Source: Arthrobacter sp. FW306-2-2C-D06B (lineage in GTDB: Bacteria > Actinomycetota > Actinomycetes > Actinomycetales > Micrococcaceae). From it: a stretch of 64,000 nt of DNA. Numbering within the stretch: position 1 is the stretch's first letter; every line of letters begins with the position of its first letter. This document shows, piece by piece, positions 27,441 to 35,747 of the stretch. The notes beneath the pieces are model-generated. The model was not told where the DNA came from. It searched no databases and saw only the letters and a list, made by a program, of their open reading frames with translations. A program made the translations under genes and the position numbers. The stretch covers positions 1,116,001-1,180,000 of the forward strand of contig NZ_CP084560.1 of assembly GCF_021789175.1 (NCBI RefSeq). Reading direction: 5' to 3'.

Positions 27441-27671
27441 CTAAAGAGCGCGGCCCTGACCGGCTTTTCTTAACCGGTAGCGATAAATCGCCGGGACCCC
27501 AAGAAAGATGTACCCAAACGCTATTGCTGGATATCCGGTCCACAACGGGCCAAGCAACTCGCGAACTGGGCTAATGAAAATCATGGCAACGCCCAGGAGG
27601 ATTATTGCGAGCGTCAGCCAGCCGCTCCAACCGTGAAGCATCACGTAGCGGGCTTGTTCTGCAGTGATCAT
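27441..27671 (-). CDS. Small membrane protein next to secreted precursor (possible immunity protein)
   Basis: ATG 27671 is preferred because GAGGAG lies seven bases upstream; the frame also has ATG 27686. The 76-residue product has two hydrophobic helices (about 16-35 and 43-62) and a basic end (YRYRLRKAGQGRAL). It begins 23 bp after the stop of the secreted precursor at 27695. The pairing mirrors 21517/21271: secreted Cys-containing protein, then a two-helix membrane protein of the same size. Sequence similarity between the two small proteins is not obvious. Immunity is inferred. Confidence 0.65.
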   Translation of the reverse strand: MITAEQARYVMLHGWSGWLTLAIILLGVAMIFISPVRELLGPLWTGYPAIAFGYIFLGVPAIYRYRLRKAGQGRAL

Positions 27672-27694
27672 TTCACAGCTCCTCATGCCACGTG

Positions 27695-28651
27695 CTACCT
27701 ACAATTGCTGCCATTGTAGATGACAGGGAATGACACCTGACCAGCAAACCGTGGCGTCCGGATGCCTACGCATTCGCCCTGGTTGTGAGCTTGCGACGCA
27801 GTAATCGTGACAGCCCCTCCAATGGCACCGCACAGCACGGCCATTCCCGGGGTCAGCAACCCGCACCCGATGGAGATGACTCCAGTTGCCTGCCATCCAT
27901 TGTCCGCGATGGTCTTGGTTTCGGATCTATTGAATTCCACTGTGCAAAACCAAGGGTCGCAGGCCGTCTGTGGGTCGGCAACCACGGGGAAGGTCGCTCC
28001 CTGCAAATTGACCTCCTGTCGGAGGATGTTCCCATTGACTGAGTATGACGTCGACAGATTCTTGTCAGTGGCATCAACAGCCCAGGCCGGGAGTATCGCG
28101 TTGACCAGTGTGCCGTCGACGGAATAGACCGCGACACCACCATTGCTTCGCGGCTCGAGGACGGCTGGGGCTCCGTTAACAAGGAATTCGTATTCGAAAC
28201 TGCTCTTATTGGCAGAGTTGATGATTGTGTATCCCGCGAGCCGACCGTTGATTGAACCTGCCGCGTAGTTGTAGTCCGAGGACTTCGACCCGAATACGGT
28301 CAGGGTCCCATTGCTGGCAGCGGCTTCCTGAACGGAATCATCGCGGAAGCGGATCTGGAGCGTGGCACCTGGCAGATCGACTTCCGTTCCTCGATCGACG
28401 AGACGAATTGAGCGCCCGAGAGTCGACTGTGAATCGACCTTGCGCTCCCCATCGACAGATGACCGAGCCGCCGCCCTGGCGCTTGAGTCTTGGTGTGCGA
28501 TTTCGGAATGCTCGACGGCTCGTTCCAGTGCACTGAGCGCTCGCGCCGATTGATCCGAAGGCAGCTCGGCCGCCGCGGAAGGAAGAGCGGACACCAAAAG
28601 CCCTGCAGCTACAAGCATTGCGGTCGATAACACTTTTCCTCTGAACTTCAT
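27695..28651 (-). CDS. Secreted precursor protein with Cys/Gly-rich C-terminal segment (bacteriocin-like)
   Basis: ATG 28651 is chosen because GGGGGA precedes it and a classic signal peptide follows (MKFRGKVLSTAMLVAAGLLV, then SALPSAAA). The 318-residue product has a ~200-residue pro-region rich in Ser, Asp and small residues, with a two-Cys motif CDPWFCTVEF. A hydrophobic Gly-rich segment follows (GVISIGCGLLTPGMAVLCGA), and the chain ends YNGSNCR. The layout parallels the bacteriocin-like protein at 21517, which also ends in CR. Array B lies 216 bp upstream. Function is inferred; it could also be a secreted structural or toxin-like protein. Confidence 0.55.
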   Translation of the reverse strand: MKFRGKVLSTAMLVAAGLLVSALPSAAAELPSDQSARALSALERAVEHSEIAHQDSSARAAARSSVDGERKVDSQSTLGRSIRLVDRGTEVDLPGATLQIRFRDDSVQEAAASNGTLTVFGSKSSDYNYAAGSINGRLAGYTIINSANKSSFEYEFLVNGAPAVLEPRSNGGVAVYSVDGTLVNAILPAWAVDATDKNLSTSYSVNGNILRQEVNLQGATFPVVADPQTACDPWFCTVEFNRSETKTIADNGWQATGVISIGCGLLTPGMAVLCGAIGGAVTITASQAHNQGECVGIRTPRFAGQVSFPVIYNGSNCR

Positions 28652-28866
28652 TTCGTTCCCCCAGATGGTTCGAATTGATTCATTTCTTTGGATAGGGCAG
28701 TCGTTCACCTTCCACCGGTAAGCCTCGGGTGTTCTTGCCCATGACCCGAAAGCCATATCCGTCAGAGAGGGTGATGCATCTGACCCAATTTGGTTAGGAA
28801 AGTTCGGTCAGCCGTTGAGCTGCTGACGGCTCCGTCCTGAGAGAAAGATAAACCTGCGAAACCCCG

Positions 28867-28961
28867 TCTCCGTGTGGATTGGTTGAATCTCCGTGCGTTT
28901 TGAGCGAATCTCCGTGTGAAAATCGCAAAATTCAGTGGAGACGAGCGGGCGTCTACGTGTT
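28867..28961 (+). promoter_or_regulatory. Motif array B: five 10-bp sites at 21-22 bp spacing
   Basis: Sites start at 28867 (TCTCCGTGTG), 28888 (TCTCCGTGCG), 28909 (TCTCCGTGTG), 28930 (ATTCAGTGGA) and 28952 (TCTACGTGTT), spaced 21, 21, 21 and 22 bp. The array lies between the stop of a leftward gene (28992) and the start of the leftward secreted precursor (28651), so the precursor is the only evident target. Confidence 0.75.
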
Positions 28962-28991
28962 TGATATCCCCGCCAGAGACGCAAGCCGCGC

Positions 28992-29315
28992 CTAGTCGTC
29001 AGACTCCGGCAGTTCCCGCGTCCCGGATCCGGGTTCCTTCCTCGGGGAGTCGCCATCCGGGCCGAGCTCATCGGAGTAGGGGGCGTGCCCTTGCGGGAAT
29101 TTGTTGATGAGTTCGTTGGCGGCCATGGCCAGGAGGTCACGTTGTAAGACGGGCAGGGAGAGGAGGCCTTGGAGATAGGCTTCCACCTCGTATTCGCCAA
29201 CTTCGCCGCCTAGGCTGAAGTACTTGAGCCAGAGTTCGCCGACGTTGATTTGTGCTGACTTCATGGCAGCGGCCAGCATGCGCTGCTGTTGTGGTTCGTG
29301 CGGATCGAAGCCCAC
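28992..29315 (-). CDS. Conserved hypothetical small acidic protein
   Basis: The 107-residue product starts at ATG 29315, 9 bp after the stop of the GAF-ANTAR gene on the same strand, so it is probably co-transcribed with it. The central part (NVGELWLKYFSLGGEVGEYE, LLSLPVLQRDLLAMAANELI) is predicted helical, followed by a disordered acidic tail. No known domain or membrane segment is recognised. Such small helical proteins beside ANTAR regulators are common in Arthrobacter relatives, in my recollection; function unknown. Confidence 0.65.
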   Translation of the reverse strand: MGFDPHEPQQQRMLAAAMKSAQINVGELWLKYFSLGGEVGEYEVEAYLQGLLSLPVLQRDLLAMAANELINKFPQGHAPYSDELGPDGDSPRKEPGSGTRELPESDD

Positions 29316-29324
29316 GGGCCGGCC

Positions 29325-30008
29325 TTAGTCCAGGGCCGCCGGAATCCCGGCGACGAGATCGGCACTGATCTGGCCCAGTGTGCTGTTCTGGCGCCGGGCG
29401 CGGCGCATCAGTTCGGCAAGGGCTAGGTCAACGGTCAAGGAATGGCGCTGCATCAGTATGCCGCAGGCCCGGTTGACCAAGTCGCGACTATGGAGGGATT
29501 CAGCCAAGGCTCCGCTGATGCGATGGGGGGCTTCGCTGGTCTGGATGTTCGCAAGCAACGTGGCAGCGGGGGCGGCAAATAGTTCCAACACACAGGCCGC
29601 GTCCTCCCCGAAAGCGCCGGCAAGGTCCGAATAGATCTTCAAGGCACCAATGCATTCTTGCTCGGCAAGCAAGGGAGTGCTGACCACCGAACGGATGGAC
29701 ATGTCCTTCACAGCGTCAGTCCAGTCCGGCCAGCGCGGATCTGTTGCGACGTACTGGACGATCACTGTTTCTTCCATGGCCCAGGCTGTCAGGCAGGGCC
29801 CTTGGCCCAGGTCGTACTGGAGGGCATCCGCAAGGGTGACCATTTCGTCCGTGGAGGCGCTGCTGGTTCGCCTGCCCCTCGAATCCAGAAGAGAGACCCC
29901 CGCGCCGGTGGCTCCGGACACGGAATCCTTGATGGCTCGGGCCAGCAACTGCACGGCGCGGTCCACTTTCTCTTCCGTGAGCAGCAGGCCGTGGATTCGC
30001 GCAATCAC
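29325..30008 (-). CDS. GAF-ANTAR RNA-binding antiterminator, 5' end frameshifted
   Basis: The 227-residue frame from GTG 30008 has a GAF domain (about 15-150: TLADALQYDLGQGPCLTAWA) and a C-terminal ANTAR domain (about 165-222: RDLVNRACGILMQRHSLTVD). ANTAR domains bind paired hairpins in nascent RNA and act as antiterminators. The true start is probably ATG 30045 (MARK), but one extra A in GGAAAACT breaks the frame. Deleting it gives MARKLPLDELSTVIARIHGL, a typical family N-terminus. Thus the gene is either weakly expressed from GTG, damaged, or carries a homopolymer sequence error. Confidence 0.8.
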   Translation of the reverse strand: MIARIHGLLLTEEKVDRAVQLLARAIKDSVSGATGAGVSLLDSRGRRTSSASTDEMVTLADALQYDLGQGPCLTAWAMEETVIVQYVATDPRWPDWTDAVKDMSIRSVVSTPLLAEQECIGALKIYSDLAGAFGEDAACVLELFAAPAATLLANIQTSEAPHRISGALAESLHSRDLVNRACGILMQRHSLTVDLALAELMRRARRQNSTLGQISADLVAGIPAALD

Positions 30009-30161
30009 GGTCGACAGTTCGTCCAGCGGTAGTTTTCCGCGCCATGGTCCTCATTCATCTAGGTCGAGTGCATCGAGCCGCAGCGTTCCTGTGAAAGAGA
30101 ATCCAGCACGGCAGTTGGTGCGCTGTTCCTAGCTTAGTCCGCACCATTCCCCACGCTTTGG

Positions 30162-30941
30162 CTATTCGTCGAAGTAGACTGCCGGATCCGTCTCGCCCGA
30201 CACAGAGGCAACGACATGAGCGGCTATATCCCGGAGTTTGACGTTTCGACTGTTCGAGGCCCGGGTCAAAACCTTGAAGGCAGCGTCGCGTCCGAATCGG
30301 TTCTGCGCCATGACAATCCCGACGGCGGTATCGATCGTCGAGCGGGACTGCATGGCAGCGGTGAGATCGTCCCGGGCGTTACGCAACTGGGAGATCATCA
30401 AAGCCAGACTCAGGGACTTCGCCGCACTGTAGGCGAAGTCTTCCGCGGCTGTAATGTCCGGTCCGGTAAACCCGTGCGGCGTGGTCGAATAGAGGTTCAT
30501 GACGGCCTCGGCATCACCAGCCACATCGAGCGGCACTGCCAGGACAGATCCAATGCCGTTCCGCCAGACGGCCTCCATGTAGTCACTCCAACGGCTTTCG
30601 CCGCGGGTATCGGCCACAAGAATCAGTGAACTGTGCCGAAGCGCCGTAAGGCACGGCCCGTCGCCGAATTCAATTTGCAGTTCATCGAGCGCCCGCACCC
30701 GCTCATCGCTGCTGGCTGTGGTGAAGCCCTTTTTCTTCGTGATCACGGTGAGACCGCATGAGACGCCATTGGAGGCAGTTGTGAGTGCGGCCGCTGCCAG
30801 ATTGGCTAAGGCACCAAGGAATTCGTCGACGTCGGCAGTCTCCAAGACAAGGGCCTGCAGGGTGATGCCAAGGTCCTGGTTCGGGTCGGCAACCAATCCG
30901 GCCAACCCAGTGTGGGTTGGCCTCGGCTCCGAATTAGTCAT
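30162..30941 (-). CDS. GAF and ANTAR domain protein
   Basis: I chose ATG 30941 (MTNSEPRPTH), which overlaps the stop of the upstream gene by 8 nt; an ATG at 30950 is also in frame. The 259-residue protein has a GAF sensor (about 35-175; LQIEFGDGPCLTALRHSSLI) and an ANTAR domain (about 195-250; RSTIDTAVGIVMAQNRFGRD). It is coupled to the next GAF-ANTAR gene upstream (30934-31668). A signal-dependent antiterminator role is expected from the family. Ligand and target RNA unknown. Confidence 0.85.
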   Translation of the reverse strand: MTNSEPRPTHTGLAGLVADPNQDLGITLQALVLETADVDEFLGALANLAAAALTTASNGVSCGLTVITKKKGFTTASSDERVRALDELQIEFGDGPCLTALRHSSLILVADTRGESRWSDYMEAVWRNGIGSVLAVPLDVAGDAEAVMNLYSTTPHGFTGPDITAAEDFAYSAAKSLSLALMISQLRNARDDLTAAMQSRSTIDTAVGIVMAQNRFGRDAAFKVLTRASNSRNVKLRDIAAHVVASVSGETDPAVYFDE

Positions 30942-31668
30942 GGACCGCACTGGAGGAAGTCCAATCCCGGGGGACTGATGCGCTCAAAATATCGGTGGCG
31001 ATGTCGTGAAGCCGCCGGCTGCTATCCCGCGCCGCGAGCTGGAGCAGTTCCATGGCGCGGTCCCGTCCACAACGATTCTGGAGCATGATCAAGGACAAAG
31101 CAGCGTCCACCACGGCTCGCGATTGCAAGGCGGATCGCAGGTGTTCAGGGTGCGGCTCCGGGACATGAAGCCGCAGCGCCAACCTCAGTGTTTTCGAGAT
31201 TGTTTCGGCATGCTCTAGCACGCGGGAAACGGTGGCCTCGTTGAAGATTCCGGTGGTATAGGCGTAGCAATTGAGGGCTGCGCGTGACGACGAGTCTGTT
31301 TGGATTGGCACCGCCAGCACAGAGCGAATACCTTCGCCTTCCACCTGGTGGGCGTACTGTGCCCAACGGCCATCGGCCTGCAGATCATCAATCAGCACGC
31401 GATGTTGGTGACGCAACGCCGTAAGGCAAGGGCCGTCGTCGAACGTGTATTGCTTTTCGTCCAAGCGCTGCGCCGCAGCCGTACTACTGGCCACCGTTGA
31501 GGGACCGCCATCCCGCTCCACAGTGATGGCGCACAAAAGAGGTTCCCGACCGTCCAACAAGGACGCTGAGATGGTGGCCAAGCCTAGGAGAAATTCGGTG
31601 AAGCCGGGACTTTCAAGCAGGAGGTCCTGCAATTGCTCTGTAGTGGGAACTGCGTTATTACTGGCCAT
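30934..31668 (-). CDS. GAF and ANTAR domain protein
   Basis: The 244-residue protein starts at ATG 31668. It has a GAF-like region (about 20-165; YTFDDGPCLTALRHQHRVLI) and a C-terminal ANTAR domain (about 180-235; RAVVDAALSLIMLQNRCGRD). The alanine-rich loop of ANTAR seems intact. It is the first of two overlapping genes of the same type and the third GAF-ANTAR gene within 2.4 kb. Paralogues probably answer different signals. No membrane segment. Confidence 0.85.
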   Translation of the reverse strand: MASNNAVPTTEQLQDLLLESPGFTEFLLGLATISASLLDGREPLLCAITVERDGGPSTVASSTAAAQRLDEKQYTFDDGPCLTALRHQHRVLIDDLQADGRWAQYAHQVEGEGIRSVLAVPIQTDSSSRAALNCYAYTTGIFNEATVSRVLEHAETISKTLRLALRLHVPEPHPEHLRSALQSRAVVDAALSLIMLQNRCGRDRAMELLQLAARDSSRRLHDIATDILSASVPRDWTSSSAVHD

Positions 31669-31963
31669 ACGGCCTCGATTCCAAGGGGCGCCCGGGATCC
31701 GAACCCAAGCCGGTAGCCCTGCCCGCTCGCGCGCTGCACGGCCCTTATATTCAATCCCTGGACCCGAACGGCCATCCTGAAATCTCCTACTTCGACACTA
31801 CGCCCTCCTGGAAGCTTTGGACACGAGCCCGGGCCCCGGCGTTCAGCGATCCAGCTGCGGTCCGAAATAAAGTCAAGTCGATTGGCATGACCTAAGTCAC
31901 ATTCGATATGCTGGTATAGGTCAAGCAGCTGGCTTTCTCGATTTTCGTACGGGGAGGTCAGTC

Positions 31964-32377
31964 ATGGCACCTATTCAACCCAGTCACCCCCATCTTCATG
32001 GTCAAAGGGCCGTCCACCTCGATGTCCGCGCTGCACGGCGCGGTGCGGCCTGGACGGCGGACACCTCCAGTGAAGCCTTACGGGGCTACCTGCCCAGGCC
32101 GAGCGCGGTTCAACAACTGTTTCGGCGATGGCCATTCGTGCCCTCGCGGGAATTGGAACGCATCCGTCTAGTGCTTCTTCATTGCGACGAAATAGCCCAC
32201 CCGGCCGCAACCCGCCGGCTCTCCGAACCGGCCCAGGCGTTGCTGGATCTCGTGACGGGCGAGTTGGAGCGGCGACGCGAACCAGGACATCATCAGCCGC
32301 TCGACGGCAGCCCCGCTACCGGGCATGCCGGACCGCCCACGCTTGCTCGCGGTCGCCGTCGGGGAGGACTTCTCTGA
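31964..32377 (+). CDS. Hypothetical protein, coupled to YegP-like gene
   Basis: ATG 31964 follows GGGGAGG at good spacing. The 137-residue product is Arg/His/Ala-rich, with a helical centre (RRWPFVPSRELERIRLVLLH and SEPAQALLDLVTGELERR). No family is recognised. The stop shares its last base with the start of the next gene (TGATG), which favours a real gene co-translated with the DUF1508 protein. The compositional bias leaves doubt. Confidence 0.5.
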   Translation: MAPIQPSHPHLHGQRAVHLDVRAARRGAAWTADTSSEALRGYLPRPSAVQQLFRRWPFVPSRELERIRLVLLHCDEIAHPAATRRLSEPAQALLDLVTGELERRREPGHHQPLDGSPATGHAGPPTLARGRRRGGLL

Positions 32378-32565
32378 TGGCGGGACACTTTGAAGTGTTC
32401 ACTGACAACGGAGGCAGCTGCAGGGTGCGGCTGGTTGACGAGTTCGGGAAAGAGCTTGCCGTCTCCTCACCATTCCGGGACACGGACGCAGCGGTCCGCG
32501 GGATCTATACCTTCCGTGAGATCGCGGCGAGCGGGCTGATCGAAGACCATACTTCCCGATTTTGA
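32377..32565 (+). CDS. YegP/DUF1508-like small protein (intact copy)
   Basis: The 62-residue protein starts at ATG 32377 after GGGGAGG. It reads MAGHFEVFTDNGGSCRVRLV, then FRDTDAAVRGIYTFREIAAS, the single DUF1508 repeat (a four-strand beta sheet with a helix). Family members are small cytoplasmic proteins of unknown function. Another copy at 23163 carries a frameshift; the two share more than 80 per cent of their first 45 residues by eye. It is the second gene of a two-gene unit. Confidence 0.75.
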   Translation: MAGHFEVFTDNGGSCRVRLVDEFGKELAVSSPFRDTDAAVRGIYTFREIAASGLIEDHTSRF

Positions 32566-32602
32566 GCTCTTGTCCTTGCTGGTGGCATCGCCACTGCGGC
32601 AG

Positions 32603-32968
32603 CTACTTCTTGGGGGAACGGGGTTTTGCGGCTTTCGGTGGGAGGGTTGCGACGTACTCGAAGGCTTTCTCGATCCATTCTGCTGTTTGCTCGTCCTTGT
32701 CGCTCAAAGCTTCGGGCAGCCCGACGTAGCCACCCATGGCGCGACCTTCGGGTCCGAACGGAAGCGTTTGGTGAGCGGCCTCGAGTGCCTCGCGATCGGC
32801 GTCGGAAAGCTTGACGCCGATCATCGGTCCGAACAGTCCGGCGAACATATTGCCGTTCACGAATGCACCCAGGTTCCCGAACATCGGCTTGACGACGACA
32901 TCAGGGTTCTCTGGCACCACCGCGCGGAAGCGGTCTTTGTCGGCGTCGGACGGTTTGGGGATCTGCAT
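32603..32968 (-). CDS. TfoX N-terminal domain family protein
   Basis: The 121-residue protein starts at ATG 32968 and reads VVKPMFGNLGAFVNGNMFAG, the typical core of stand-alone TfoX_N proteins (KxMFGxxxxxxNGxMF). The tail is basic (PPKAAKPRSPKK). In proteobacteria TfoX regulates competence, but the stand-alone actinobacterial family has no proven function. It is convergent with the DUF1508 gene and not obviously in an operon. Confidence 0.8.
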   Translation of the reverse strand: MQIPKPSDADKDRFRAVVPENPDVVVKPMFGNLGAFVNGNMFAGLFGPMIGVKLSDADREALEAAHQTLPFGPEGRAMGGYVGLPEALSDKDEQTAEWIEKAFEYVATLPPKAAKPRSPKK

Positions 32969-33090
32969 GTGCGTACTCCGCGGTAGGGGATCAAAAGCCT
33001 AGGACTGCATGCAGCATACGACGGCGGGATGCGGGCCGCCAGCGTCGGGGCACCGTTCTCCCTGGCAAACGAGGAAAGTAGGATGGGAGG

Positions 33091-33843
33091 ATGTCGAGTT
33101 CACCGGAAAACGAGCCTGCAGACGAGCTTCAAGGCATTTTGGAACTTCAGTCTGTTCTGGTGGGCGCAGGGAATGCATCTGAATTCCTGACCGGGCTCTC
33201 TAGACTCGCTGCGGCCTCGATCTCTGAGGCTTCCGGCGACGAGATCGACTGCGCAGTCACCGTCAAAGTCAGGCGCCGGCCCCTTACTGCAGCCGGCAGC
33301 AGCGCACGCGCCGTGGAGCTTGACCGGCTTGAGCAGGCTATCGGTGACGGCCCCTGCATCAAGGCACTCCGGGAGATGTCCCCTGTGATCATCGACGACG
33401 GTTCGACCGATCTGCGCTGGCCGGAGGTCACGAAAAAATTCGCCGAGATGGGCATTCATAGCTCGTTGGGGATTCCCATGGAAATCAGCGACGACGCCAG
33501 CGCCGCACTGAACTTTTTCGCATCCAGGCCAGGCGCGTTCACCCCGGATGTCTTCGACAAGGCCGTGGGCTTTGCGGCCGCCGCCCGCAACATACTCCAC
33601 CTGTCTGTGCGCATCGACTCGGCCCACAACCGGGCGAAGGACCTGGAATCGGCCATGCAAAGCAGGACCGCCATCGACATGGCCTGCGGCGTCATCATGG
33701 CGCAAAACCGATGCTCGCAGGCTCAAGCGATGGAAATCCTTACAAAGGTCTCCAGCAACCGCAACCGCAAACTGCGGGACGTCGCCGCCGAACTGATCGA
33801 ACAGGTCTCGGGGAGCGCGATCGAAACTCACTTCGAGGGGTAG
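33091..33843 (+). CDS. GAF and ANTAR domain protein
   Basis: The 250-residue protein starts at ATG 33091. Its GAF-like region spans about 20-170 (LEQAIGDGPCIKALREMSPV) and the ANTAR domain about 188-240 (RTAIDMACGVIMAQNRCSQA, RKLRDVAAEL). It is the fourth GAF-ANTAR gene in under 5 kb and the only one on the plus strand. RNA antitermination is the expected role. Ligand unknown. Confidence 0.85.
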   Translation: MSSSPENEPADELQGILELQSVLVGAGNASEFLTGLSRLAAASISEASGDEIDCAVTVKVRRRPLTAAGSSARAVELDRLEQAIGDGPCIKALREMSPVIIDDGSTDLRWPEVTKKFAEMGIHSSLGIPMEISDDASAALNFFASRPGAFTPDVFDKAVGFAAAARNILHLSVRIDSAHNRAKDLESAMQSRTAIDMACGVIMAQNRCSQAQAMEILTKVSSNRNRKLRDVAAELIEQVSGSAIETHFEG

Positions 33844-33895
33844 GAACGGGCTCAGCCGGAGTACCGTGGCAGTTTGGATGGCCCCGGTAGGACCG

Positions 33896-35083
33896 TTACT
33901 TGTGGATGGGCTTGGTCACCGCGAGGCTGATTGTCTGGCCCGGGGCGAGCTCACCGGTGGGTGGGTCGGTAAAGGCGTACCAGACACGGTCGGTGCCGGT
34001 GAGCGGTCGGTTCGCCCACTCCAGATCAGGCATTCCGAAACGGAACGAGATCTGGCGTTCGGTGTCCCCGGGGGCGGTGGTGTACGTGAGTGGAATCCCG
34101 TCGGCGTCGGCAGTGAAGCTGCCTTGAGCGCCGTCGATCTTCAGCTCTCCTGGTATCAGTCTCACCCTGGTACCCGCGGGGATGGGCCGGTCCGCGGCCA
34201 AGGAAGTGTTGTACTGCAGCAACTGCTCGGTGGTGCATCGGAATTTGTAGCCGATGCTGTCGAATGAGTCGCCCTCGACAGTGGTGTAGAAGATGGTCTG
34301 CCCGGATGAATTGTTGACGGTTTTTCCTCGACCGGATCTGCTGTCGACGGGATTTTTCTGCAGCTGGATGTGGTTCCCGGCGCGGACAAAGTAGGTGTTG
34401 CCCTTCTCGTACACGTACGGGACCTTGTTCGCTTCGGCCAACTGCTCGCCGGTGATTCCAAACCGGTAGGTGATCCCGCCCAGAGTGTCACCGGATTCAA
34501 TGACGTAACTGGTGGGGATACCGTTCCCATCGACGGTAGCCGTCCCTTTCGCGCCGTAGATCGGACCCGGAACCGGGATCAGCCGAAGCTTCGTGTTGGG
34601 TGCCAATGCGTTCACGGGCTGAAGTTCATTGAATTCGGCGAGTTCCTTCTCCGTGATGTGGAACGATGCGGCCACCGCTGCCACAGTGTCTCCGGAGACG
34701 GTGGTGTAGTAATCCACGTTTCCAAATGAATCGGTAATCGTGGGCCCCGACAAGGAAGGCTTCCCGGCGTCGTACGGTGTCGCCACAGCGGTGACGGTCG
34801 GAGCCGCAGCCGTGTTGAGCGGACCCGCTACGAAACTCGAGGCCACGAGTACGCAGGCCGCGACCGCAGCTGCCGCAAGCCCCGCAGCGGCGAAACGCAC
34901 CCAATGACGTTTCGCCCGTGTGCGGTGGAAGTCGTGGACGGATCCGCCGACCGCGATGTGAGTCACATCGGAATTCATGAACGACAGGGACCGATCGCGG
35001 CTGCGCTCCAATTCTTCGTCGGTGATCATGAGTGCAGGATCGGCGGCTGAAACCAGATCGGCGAGGGACAGGTCCTTGCTCAT
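33896..35083 (-). CDS. Membrane-anchored LysM-repeat protein, probable anti-sigma factor
   Basis: The 395-residue protein starts at ATG 35083, overlapping the sigma factor stop by 4 nt. The first ~60 residues are cytoplasmic (an anti-sigma-like position), followed by one transmembrane helix (about 63-86). Outside the membrane are LysM-like units, e.g. YYTTVSGDTVAAVAASFHIT, YVIESGDTLGGITYRFGITG and FYTTVEGDSFDSIGYKFRCT, plus a fourth weaker one near 335-365. LysM binds peptidoglycan. Coupling to an ECF sigma gene suggests it senses the wall and holds the sigma factor. The N-terminus lacks a recognisable zinc anti-sigma motif, so that role is inferred. Confidence 0.8.
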   Translation of the reverse strand: MSKDLSLADLVSAADPALMITDEELERSRDRSLSFMNSDVTHIAVGGSVHDFHRTRAKRHWVRFAAAGLAAAAVAACVLVASSFVAGPLNTAAAPTVTAVATPYDAGKPSLSGPTITDSFGNVDYYTTVSGDTVAAVAASFHITEKELAEFNELQPVNALAPNTKLRLIPVPGPIYGAKGTATVDGNGIPTSYVIESGDTLGGITYRFGITGEQLAEANKVPYVYEKGNTYFVRAGNHIQLQKNPVDSRSGRGKTVNNSSGQTIFYTTVEGDSFDSIGYKFRCTTEQLLQYNTSLAADRPIPAGTRVRLIPGELKIDGAQGSFTADADGIPLTYTTAPGDTERQISFRFGMPDLEWANRPLTGTDRVWYAFTDPPTGELAPGQTISLAVTKPIHK

Positions 35084-35604
35084 TCCGTTGCTCCTTCTGA
35101 CACTTTCTGCTCCTGAAGTAGTCGGCCTAGTTCCTTGCGGGCCCGGTGCAGGCGCATTCGCACGGCAGTCGCCGTCGTGTCGAGGAGATGGGACACTTCG
35201 ACGGCGGTGAGTCCGTCCCAGTACGTCAGCAGCAGCACCTCCCGTTCCTTCGGGCCTAGGTGGTCGATGGCATCCCGCACGGAGGATTCCACGGCGGGTG
35301 TTGCGGGGATAGGCTCAAACCGCAAAGCACCGATGAGCCCGGCCGACCGGGACAAGGACCTGTCATGGTTTCGGAGCACGTTCTTGGCTATTCCGAAAAT
35401 GACGAGCACCGGGAGCTCAGCGTCCTGTCCGGACTTCTCCCAGACAATCCTGAAAACCTCCGCGCACAGATCCTCCGCGGTGGCGGGGCCATCCGTCCTC
35501 CGCCGGAAATAGCGGTAGATACGGTCGTGGGACCCCGTGTGGGCGGCAAGGAACCGTTTTTCCCTCTCCAGATCCACCCGTTCCCCCATTGTTTGCAAGC
35601 TCAT
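35080..35604 (-). CDS. ECF-type RNA polymerase sigma factor
   Basis: The 174-residue protein has region 2 (YRYFRRRTDGPATAEDLCAE, about 30-60) and region 4 (LGPKEREVLLLTYWDGLTAV, about 110-165, with the helix-turn-helix VSHLLDTTATAVRMRLHRAR). The start is ATG 35604 or 35589. It is translationally coupled to the LysM membrane protein. Target promoters probably include this operon and wall-stress genes. No C-terminal extension. Confidence 0.85.
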   Translation of the reverse strand: MSLQTMGERVDLEREKRFLAAHTGSHDRIYRYFRRRTDGPATAEDLCAEVFRIVWEKSGQDAELPVLVIFGIAKNVLRNHDRSLSRSAGLIGALRFEPIPATPAVESSVRDAIDHLGPKEREVLLLTYWDGLTAVEVSHLLDTTATAVRMRLHRARKELGRLLQEQKVSEGATE

Positions 35605-35747
35605 GCCCAGTTAATGTCCGGCAGCCAACAAACTGTAACGAGAATCTTGAAAGAATCTGGGCCATTCAGAAGATGCCCGGCGAGTCACGAAGTGGGGGCC
35701 AGCGATTGCCGAGCAGTTAACAGAACCATTCGTGCAAGAATCGCGGC

